Origin: Gammaproteobacteria bacterium
GTDB taxonomy: Bacteria > Pseudomonadota > Gammaproteobacteria > Arenicellales > UBA868
Length of the DNA: 7,735 nucleotides
Assembly: GCA_003529705.1 (NCBI GenBank)
Contig: DPVA01000195.1
Span: 2,698 to 10,432, forward strand
Reading direction: 5' to 3'
The translations under genes and the position numbers were made by a program. Numbering within the stretch: position 1 is the first letter of the stretch; the number at the start of each line of letters is the position of its first letter. The notes under the pieces are model-generated. The model saw nothing but the letters and a program-made list of their open reading frames with translations, had not been told where the DNA came from and ran no database searches. Below, piece by piece: positions 1 to 4,904 of this stretch.

Positions 1-434
1 TTAAGATCGTCGACGATATGATCGACGGCATGAGTCGATTTATGGAGGAGAAAGGTTTTGTGTCAGTAGCCGATACGGTAGGCCGCGCGATCCCCTCCCT
101 GACGGATTGGCAGCACCTTAATCTCAATTACACTGTGAAGGCGCAGATCGATCAGAATCTGTGCATCAAATGCGGCCGTTGTCATATTGTCTGTGAGGAC
201 ACTTCTCATCAGGCCATCTATGCTCGGAACAACGGAGAGCGTCGCTACGAAGTCAACGAGGAGGAGTGTGTCGGCTGCAATCTCTGTGTGACCGTTTGTC
301 CTGTGGAGGACTGCCTGACGCTTCGCAGCCTCGAGAATGAGGTCGATACCCGGACCGGGCTGATGGTCGATTCGGGGAGAAAACTTCAATGGACCGCGCA
401 TCCGAACAATCCCCTGTCGTCCGCCGACCCCTGA
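1..434 (+). CDS. preA: Dihydropyrimidine dehydrogenase (NAD+) catalytic subunit PreA, C-terminal part only
   Basis: This is the 3' end of a gene that begins before the window; the reading frame is open from base 3, and the ATG at 18 is internal. The visible 143 residues are the C-terminal ferredoxin domain. Counting from the Met at base 18, cysteines 49, 52, 55 and 59 (CIKCGRCHIVC) and 84, 87, 90 and 94 (CVGCNLCVTVCP) form two [4Fe-4S] sites. The preceding segment with TDWQHLNLNY is typical of the PreA/DPYD family. In the family, PreA with PreT reduces uracil and thymine to the 5,6-dihydro compounds using NAD(P)H, in the cytoplasm, as the first step of the reductive pyrimidine pathway. The FMN domain and catalytic cysteine lie outside the window. 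The aminotransferase 64 bp downstream on the same strand fits a pyrimidine-catabolic operon; preT and a dihydropyrimidinase are expected upstream but cannot be seen. Confidence 0.93.
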   Translation, partial: KIVDDMIDGMSRFMEEKGFVSVADTVGRAIPSLTDWQHLNLNYTVKAQIDQNLCIKCGRCHIVCEDTSHQAIYARNNGERRYEVNEEECVGCNLCVTVCPVEDCLTLRSLENEVDTRTGLMVDSGRKLQWTAHPNNPLSSADP

Positions 435-487
435 CCGCGGTAGGGATCAGCACGGCAGCGTTTTAACTAATAGAAACCGAAGATAAC

Positions 488-493
488 AAGGAG
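488..493 (+). promoter_or_regulatory. Shine-Dalgarno site of the aminotransferase gene
   Basis: AAGGAG sits five bases before the ATG at 499, an almost ideal site. It fixes that start, although the encoded N-terminus (MAQQQQQ) is low-complexity. The 64 bp between preA and this gene holds no terminator-like hairpin, so cotranscription with preA is likely. Confidence 0.8.
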
Positions 494-498
494 CAGAC

Positions 499-1842
499 AT
501 GGCACAGCAACAACAGCAGTTCGTTGATCGGGACGCGGCGCATCTGGTGCATCCTTTGCATAACCCCGCTGCGCATGCTTCGGCACGGGTGTGGGCAGGG
601 GGAGAAGGCGCCTATCTGATAGATGTTGAAGGAAATCGTTTTATTGATTGCCTTTCGGGACTCTGGAATAACACCGCGGGAAACGGCCGGCATGAGCTAG
701 CAGATGCGGCGTCGAAGCAGATGCGGGAGATGGGGTTTGCCTCAGGCTATACCGGGAGCACCAATCCCCGGGCGATTGAACTTGCCGAACGTCTGTCAAA
801 CGTCACCTATCCTAATATCAATCACTTTTATCTGACTTCTGGTGGCGGTGAGTCGACCGACAGCAACATCAAGATGGCTCGCTATTATTGGAAGATCCAG
901 GGTAAGCCGGAAAAAACCAAGGTGATCTCCAGAATCTGGGGTTATCACGGGGTGACTTTTGCGGCAATGTGTGCGACCGGAATTGCGCCGTACTGGGGAA
1001 TGTTTGAGCCGCGGATTCCGGGATTTGTTCATATTCCCAGCCCCTATCCCTACTTATATGAAGCGCCCGAGGGGGCCGAGAGCCAGGGTATAGCGGCAGC
1101 CAATGAGCTTGAGAAAAAGATTCTGGAAGAGGGTCCTGACACGGTTGCCATGTTTATTGCCGAACCGGTACAGGGTGCGGGCGGTGTAATCGTGCCTCAG
1201 GACGATTATTTTCCACGTATTCGGGAGATCTGCGACCAGTATGATGTGCTGCTGGTATCGGACGAGGTGATCACCGGATTTGGTCGAACCGGAAAAATGT
1301 TTGGCCTCGATCACTGGGGAATTCAGCCTGACCTGATCCAGTTCGCCAAAGCCGTCACCTCGGGTTACTTTCCTCTGGGCGGTATCGGCATTAGCGACGA
1401 GATCGCTGATGTAATGAACCAGAGCGGTTCCCCTTGGATGCATGCCTACACCTATAGCTCCCATCCGGTGGGTTGCGCAGTTGCGTTGGCCATGCTCGAC
1501 ATTATCGAACGTGAACAGTTCGTCGAGCAGGCTCGAACCAAGGGACAACGGTTGCTCGTAAAGCTAAAAGAGGCCCTTGCGGACCATCCGCATGTTGGAG
1601 ATGTGCGCGGGTTGGGGATGATGTGTGGAGTTGAATTCGTCAAGGACAAGACCACCAAGGCTCCATTCGATGCGGCCGACGCTGTTGGCCCGAGAATTCA
1701 CAATGAAACCGTTAACCGGGGTATGTTCTCTCGGGTGCGCGGAGACGTTTATTGCGTTGCTCCGCCAATCGTGACTGAAGAAGAGACTCTCGACCAGATT
1801 CCCGAGATTCTGGCTGAGGCCGCCCGGGCTGTGCTGGGTTAG
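499..1842 (+). CDS. Class III PLP-dependent aminotransferase (possible beta-alanine/omega-amino acid:pyruvate transaminase)
   Basis: The 447-residue protein has the full length of class III (omega) aminotransferases. Visible landmarks are an N-terminal substrate-side segment with LSGLWNN (52-58), the PLP-phosphate loop TSGGGEST (113-120), WGYHG (147-151), the AEPVQGAGG strand (221-229), SDEVITGFGRTG (254-265) with Asp255 expected to contact the pyridine nitrogen, and FAKAVTSGYFPLGG (282-295) with Lys284 as the Schiff-base lysine. Thr318 in YTYSSHP is the expected phosphate contact from the other subunit. The fold acts as a cytoplasmic dimer moving an amino group from an amine or omega-amino acid to pyruvate or 2-oxoglutarate. 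Standing directly after preA, it could convert beta-alanine (or 3-aminoisobutyrate) to malonate semialdehyde (or its methyl derivative). This substrate is an inference; polyamine or taurine-type amines are alternatives because sequence motifs alone do not separate these subgroups. The phosphate loop reads GGGES instead of the more usual GSEA. Confidence 0.92.
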   Translation: MAQQQQQFVDRDAAHLVHPLHNPAAHASARVWAGGEGAYLIDVEGNRFIDCLSGLWNNTAGNGRHELADAASKQMREMGFASGYTGSTNPRAIELAERLSNVTYPNINHFYLTSGGGESTDSNIKMARYYWKIQGKPEKTKVISRIWGYHGVTFAAMCATGIAPYWGMFEPRIPGFVHIPSPYPYLYEAPEGAESQGIAAANELEKKILEEGPDTVAMFIAEPVQGAGGVIVPQDDYFPRIREICDQYDVLLVSDEVITGFGRTGKMFGLDHWGIQPDLIQFAKAVTSGYFPLGGIGISDEIADVMNQSGSPWMHAYTYSSHPVGCAVALAMLDIIEREQFVEQARTKGQRLLVKLKEALADHPHVGDVRGLGMMCGVEFVKDKTTKAPFDAADAVGPRIHNETVNRGMFSRVRGDVYCVAPPIVTEEETLDQIPEILAEAARAVLG

Positions 1843-1866
1843 TTGGATGAGCTAAGGATAGTGCCG

Positions 1867-1883
1867 CCCGGTCAACGACCGGG
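1867..1883 (+). promoter_or_regulatory. Hairpin 1 in the aminotransferase-mttB intergenic region
   Basis: CCCGGTC, a three-base loop AAC, then GACCGGG form a perfect 7-bp GC-rich stem starting 24 bases after the aminotransferase stop codon. No T-run follows, so it is not a standard intrinsic terminator. It may stabilise the upstream mRNA 3' end or be part of a structured leader. Confidence 0.5.
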
Positions 1884-1895
1884 TCGCGCCTTCGT

Positions 1896-1910
1896 ATGCG
1901 TCCGACGCAT
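1896..1910 (+). repeat. Inverted repeat 2 in the aminotransferase-mttB intergenic region
   Basis: ATGCGTC and GACGCAT flank a single central C1903, giving a perfect 15-base inverted repeat. As RNA it would form about a 6-bp stem with a three-base loop. As DNA its dyad symmetry could equally be an operator half-site pair. No function can be assigned from sequence alone. Confidence 0.45.
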
Positions 1911-1927
1911 TCACTCTGGTAAGCCGT

Positions 1928-1978
1928 CGACCCCTTTGCCATCCTCTGAGTCTGGAGGCTAACCAGTAAAGGGGATCG
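1928..1978 (+). promoter_or_regulatory. Predicted stem-loop pairing with the ribosome-binding site of the MttB-family gene
   Basis: CGACCCCTTT (1928-1937) is complementary to AAAGGGG plus TCG (1968-1978), leaving only A1975 bulged, so a 10-bp stem is possible. An inner helix CCTC (1943-1946) with GAGG (1955-1958) lies inside the loop. AAAGGGG (1968-1974) is the best-spaced Shine-Dalgarno candidate for the ATG at 1985, ten bases away, so in the folded state it would be hidden. A second G-rich element GGGGAG (1978-1983) touches the start codon and is too close to serve well. This suggests translational control, but no known riboswitch consensus was recognised; in particular no cobalamin-box-like GCCACTG is present. 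Confidence 0.45.
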
Positions 1979-1984
1979 GGGAGA

Positions 1985-3556
1985 ATGTCTGACAACGCGG
2001 AGAGCGTGCGGGTGACTCGTGGTAGCCGTAAGCGTGCTCGGGAAGATCGAAAAGCCGCTCGTGCTGCGTCTGCCCGGGTGTCGCAATTGCCGTTCGGCGC
2101 ATTGGTCAACAACTACTCCCCACTGAGCCCTCTGACCGAGGAGCAACTCGAGGTCATCCACAAAGCATCGCTGGAACTCCTGCGGGACGGCGGGATCGAG
2201 GTGATGAGCGAGAGGGTGAGAAGCGCCTTCCAACGTGAAGGGGCTGCGGTGGACCGGGATCGGGAAATTGTGTGTACTGATCCCGAGATGATTCTTGAAC
2301 TGGTGGCCCGGGCCCCCAGTACATTTACCCTAACCCCGCGCAATGTTGATCACGCCCTGACGCTCGGGGCCAATAAGACTTATTTCGGGATGGTGTCCGG
2401 CCCCCCTAATGTGCATGACCGGATCGACGGCCGTCGGGTCGGAAATTTTGCCGACTACAAGAAACTACTGAGCCTTGGGCAACACTTTAATGTTATTGCA
2501 CTCTTCGGGAATCAGACGGTGGCCACCACCGATTTGCCGGCTACGACTCGTCATCTCGACTGCTATCTCGCGAACCTTAGTTTGACCGACAAAGTGTTTT
2601 CCGCGATTCCGATCGGCGCTGGGCGAGTCAACGATGCAGCGCAGATGCTCGCGCTCGCCCGTGGGGTTAGTCTGGAGGAGATGCGGGCCCGGCCGGGCCT
2701 GATCGGCAATATCAACGTGAACTCGCCCAGAAAACTGGACGAGGCGATGTCCGATGGGGCACTCGCCCTTGCCGAGTTGGGTCAGGCGGTGATCGTGACG
2801 CCGTTCACTTTGTTAGGCGCAATGACTCCGGTAACCATGGCAGCAGGATTGGTTCAGCAGAACGCGGAGGCCCTGTTTGGGATCGCGATGATTCAGTTGT
2901 TCTATCCTGAAAACCCGGTGGTTTACGGCGGTTTTACCTCCAACGTGGATATGCGCTCGGGAGCACCTGCTTTTGGCACCCCGGAAAATGCCAAGGCTAA
3001 TCTTGCCGGGGGCCAGTTGGCCCGACGGTACGGCCTACCGTACCGGACAAGTGCCTGCAACGCTTCGAATGTGGTAGATGCGCAGAGCACCTATGAGACT
3101 CAGATGGCGCTCTGGGGTGGCGTGATGGGTCATGGCAATGTGGTCTACCATGCTGCAGGCTGGTTGGAAGGGGGCCTCGTCGCGTCTTATGAGAAATTTA
3201 TCCTCGATGTCGAGGTCTTGCAGCATCTGGCCCACATGCTCTCGCCGATTGACTGCTCCGAGGATGAACTCGGGGTTCAAGCAATCCGGGATGTCGATCC
3301 GGGTGGACATTTCTTTGGTACTGAGCACACGATGGCTCGCTACGAGGATGCATTTTATGCGCCGCTGGTGAGTGATTGGCAGAACAGTGAGAACTGGCAG
3401 GCGGCCGGCAGCCAGGACGCGACAGCAAGGGCAACACCGATCTGGCAATCGATACTCTCTGAGCACGAGCCGCCTGCACTTGACCCTGCTGTTCGCGAAT
3501 CCCTCGAAGACTACGTTGCCCGCAGAAAGGGGGAGATCGGGACCGGCGAGCCCTGA
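1985..3556 (+). CDS. MttB-superfamily methyltransferase (trimethylamine methyltransferase family, non-pyrrolysine type)
   Basis: The 523-residue protein matches the MttB family in length and in its segments. There is a short Lys/Arg/Ala-rich N-terminal tail (about 11-31), a helical entry region with LTEEQLEVIHKASLELLRDGGI (50-71), and then a TIM-barrel-like core, with recognisable stretches YFGMVSGPPNVHD (133-145), VVYGGFTSNVDMRSGAPAFGTPE (312-334), LPYRTSACNASNVVDAQS (351-368) and DPGGHFFGTEHTM (438-450). Family members move a methyl group from a quaternary or tertiary amine to a corrinoid protein. Archaeal MttB needs an in-frame UAG for pyrrolysine; here the frame is continuous without TAG, so this belongs to the non-Pyl branch that includes glycine betaine (MtgB) and carnitine/proline betaine demethylases. 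Its substrate is unknown. No corrinoid protein or methylcobamide:tetrahydrofolate methyltransferase gene is in the window. It is probably expressed with the aminotransferase upstream, possibly under its own leader. It ends 75 bp from tesA, tail-to-tail, with no clear terminator between. Confidence 0.9.
   Translation: MSDNAESVRVTRGSRKRAREDRKAARAASARVSQLPFGALVNNYSPLSPLTEEQLEVIHKASLELLRDGGIEVMSERVRSAFQREGAAVDRDREIVCTDPEMILELVARAPSTFTLTPRNVDHALTLGANKTYFGMVSGPPNVHDRIDGRRVGNFADYKKLLSLGQHFNVIALFGNQTVATTDLPATTRHLDCYLANLSLTDKVFSAIPIGAGRVNDAAQMLALARGVSLEEMRARPGLIGNINVNSPRKLDEAMSDGALALAELGQAVIVTPFTLLGAMTPVTMAAGLVQQNAEALFGIAMIQLFYPENPVVYGGFTSNVDMRSGAPAFGTPENAKANLAGGQLARRYGLPYRTSACNASNVVDAQSTYETQMALWGGVMGHGNVVYHAAGWLEGGLVASYEKFILDVEVLQHLAHMLSPIDCSEDELGVQAIRDVDPGGHFFGTEHTMARYEDAFYAPLVSDWQNSENWQAAGSQDATARATPIWQSILSEHEPPALDPAVRESLEDYVARRKGEIGTGEP
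3026..3045 (+). repeat. Perfect inverted repeat inside the MttB-family gene
   Basis: CGGTACGG, four-base loop CCTA, CCGTACCG: an 8-bp perfect stem within the codons for RRYGLPYR. It would be a stable mRNA hairpin. It may be a chance product of coding constraint. Confidence 0.5.
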
Positions 3557-3631
3557 AGTTTTGAACCGCGCCTCTTGTGACGGTGGTACTCAATGGGTTT
3601 GACGCTACGGATTTTCACGGTTGCTGGACGG

Positions 3632-4249
3632 TCAGTCTAATAGGGTCGTTAGTACAGGAAAAATGTGGTCGGCAATCAGGTGTTGTGCTGCCTCATTGGG
3701 ATGTAGGTCATCCGACTGCAGCAATTCCCGACGCGAGAAAATCTTATCGAAAATCGAAGGAACGAAAGCGATGTCATAATTCGCCGCCAGTTTCGGATAG
3801 ACGGATCTAAATGCGTTTCGGTATGTGGGGCCGTAATTCGATGGGATATCGATCCCGGTCAGCAGGACGGCGGCACCCGCTTTTAGCGAGCGCTCGATTA
3901 TTCCGGCGAGATTGTCGTAAATCACTTTTGGGGGATGACCTCTTAGGCCGTCATTGGCCCCGATTTCGAGAATGACTACCTGAGGGTGATGCTGTTCCAG
4001 TAGCCCGGTAAGGCTGTGCGCCGCCCCGGCCGTGGTTTCACCACTGATGGCAGCGTTAATGAAACGTGCTCGCGTTTGCATACGTCGCTGAATGAGGCTT
4101 ACCCAGCCTTTTTCAATGGGCATCCCATACGCGGCGCTGATACTGTCGCCGATGACGAGGACCGCGGGTAACGACGCCCTCGCTGAGGCCCCAACCAGTA
4201 GTAAAGAAAGGAGCAACAGAGTAGTGAAAGAACTTGTCTTGGAAGCCAT
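3632..4249 (-). CDS. tesA: Periplasmic SGNH/GDSL arylesterase (TesA-type acyl-CoA thioesterase I / lysophospholipase L1)
   Basis: The chosen start is the ATG at 4249, because it puts a textbook signal peptide at the very N-terminus: MASKTSSF, a Leu-rich core (residues 11-19), and a cleavage site at ARA|S after residue 25. An upstream in-frame ATG at 4417 would bury this peptide 56 residues inside. The result is 205 residues, close to the 208 of E. coli TesA. SGNH blocks are all present: GDSIS (34-38) with nucleophile Ser36, Gly70 in ISGET, Asn99 in GANDG, and DxxH at Asp180/His183 in SDDLHPN. Family members hydrolyse acyl-CoA, lysophospholipid and aryl ester bonds in the periplasm. The gene is transcribed away from ybbA and overlaps its first 26 bases; its weak GGGAA ribosome site lies inside ybbA. 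It converges on the MttB-family gene. Confidence 0.95.
   Translation of the reverse strand: MASKTSSFTTLLLLSLLLVGASARASLPAVLVIGDSISAAYGMPIEKGWVSLIQRRMQTRARFINAAISGETTAGAAHSLTGLLEQHHPQVVILEIGANDGLRGHPPKVIYDNLAGIIERSLKAGAAVLLTGIDIPSNYGPTYRNAFRSVYPKLAANYDIAFVPSIFDKIFSRRELLQSDDLHPNEAAQHLIADHIFPVLTTLLD
4207..4213 (+). promoter_or_regulatory. Shine-Dalgarno site that fixes the GTG start of ybbA
   Basis: AAAGGAG lies ten bases before the GTG at 4224 and is the only good ribosome site in the region. It supports GTG 4224 over the upstream in-frame ATG at 4092, which would give a 44-residue extension that is only antisense to tesA. On the other strand these bases are part of the Leu/Ser codons of the TesA signal-peptide core. 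Confidence 0.75.
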
Positions 4250-4904
4250 TAACGTTTCCCGGGATGTAATTGGACCTGCAGGGCGGCTCACGATTCTAAA
4301 GGACGTCTCTCTAAAGGTCGGCAAAGGGGAGGCCTTGGCGGTTACTGGACCTTCTGGTTCAGGAAAATCCACCCTGATTTCCTTGCTTGCAGGCCTTGAC
4401 AGATCCAGCAGTGGCAATATTATGCTTGCCGGCAGTGATTTGGGCGTGCTCGATGAAGATGGCCGGGCACGGCTTAGAGCGGGACGAGTTGGGTTTGTTT
4501 TTCAGTCCTTTTATCTTGTTGATACGCTGACGGCTCTAGAGAACGTGATGCTGCCCTTGGAGTTAGCAGACAAGGATATGCCTCGCCAGAAAGCAGTTGA
4601 ATGGTTAGACAGGGTTGGGCTTGCTGATCGCCGAGATCACTATCCCCGGCAACTTTCGGGCGGGGAGCAGCAAAGGGTTGCGATCTCCCGTGCCTTTGCC
4701 GTCGATCCTCAGATTCTTTTCGCGGATGAACCTACCGGTAATCTGGACGATGCGGCGTCTGAGCAGGTTGCTGAACTTTTGTTCTCCCTGTGCGGCGACC
4801 GGCAGGCCGCCCTGGTGCTAGTAACCCATGACATGGCATTGGCCTCACGCTGCGACAAGAATCTTCGCCTCGAGAAAGGTCACGTGAGCGGACCGAATCA
4901 ATGA
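4224..4904 (+). CDS. ybbA: ABC transporter ATP-binding protein YbbA (MacB/LolD-type)
   Basis: With the GTG start the product is 226 residues, the normal size of LolD/YbbA ATPases. Motifs in order: an N-terminal NBD strand with ILKDVSLKVGKGE (24-36), Walker A GPSGSGKST (42-50), Q-loop Gln94 in FVFQSF, signature LSGGEQQRVAISRA (144-157), Walker B LFADEPTGNLDD (165-176) with Asp168 and Glu169, and H-loop His202 in LVTHD. It is a cytoplasmic ATPase that powers the permease encoded directly downstream, whose ATG overlaps its stop codon as ATGA. Such ATPases belong to the group that drives lipoprotein release, macrolide export and related mechanotransmission systems. For YbbA-YbbP the transported substrate is not firmly known. 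The conserved pairing with tesA suggests a link to lipids or esters in the envelope, which is an inference. LolD is excluded by the neighbouring permease type and by the tesA context. Confidence 0.95.
   Translation: MKELVLEAINVSRDVIGPAGRLTILKDVSLKVGKGEALAVTGPSGSGKSTLISLLAGLDRSSSGNIMLAGSDLGVLDEDGRARLRAGRVGFVFQSFYLVDTLTALENVMLPLELADKDMPRQKAVEWLDRVGLADRRDHYPRQLSGGEQQRVAISRAFAVDPQILFADEPTGNLDDAASEQVAELLFSLCGDRQAALVLVTHDMALASRCDKNLRLEKGHVSGPNQ

Noticed and set aside
63..401. Open frame of 112 codons on the - strand inside preA
   Set aside because: Lies wholly antisense to a clear ferredoxin domain and has no recognisable motif.
1054..1548. 164-codon open frame on the - strand inside the aminotransferase gene
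   Set aside because: Antisense to the catalytic core including Lys284; the product shows no family signature and is a codon-bias shadow.
1896..1922. Eight-codon mini-ORF (MRPTHSLW) in the mttB leader, a possible attenuator peptide
   Set aside because: No Shine-Dalgarno site precedes it and there is no run of regulatory codons; most of it is explained by the inverted repeat at 1896-1910.
1712..2233. 173-codon open frame on the - strand across the aminotransferase-mttB junction
   Set aside because: Spans two well-supported genes and their structured spacer; the composition (rich in Arg, Ser, Pro, His) is typical of antisense translation.
1985..3556. Pyrrolysine (in-frame amber) in the MttB homologue
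   Set aside because: The frame is continuous from ATG to TGA with no in-frame TAG, so it is a non-pyrrolysine member.
3198..3593. 131-codon open frame on the - strand at the end of the MttB-family gene
   Set aside because: Antisense to the conserved C-terminal region, with no motif or ribosome site.
3577..3810. 77-codon + strand frame in the mttB-tesA convergent region
   Set aside because: Most of it is antisense to the conserved TesA C-terminus containing the catalytic Asp/His; low-complexity product.
4092..4223. 44-residue N-terminal extension of YbbA from ATG 4092
   Set aside because: It has no counterpart in LolD/YbbA ATPases, is antisense to tesA, and a good ribosome site points to GTG 4224.
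4250..4417. 56-residue N-terminal extension of TesA from ATG 4417
   Set aside because: It would bury the signal peptide and is antisense to the YbbA Walker A region.
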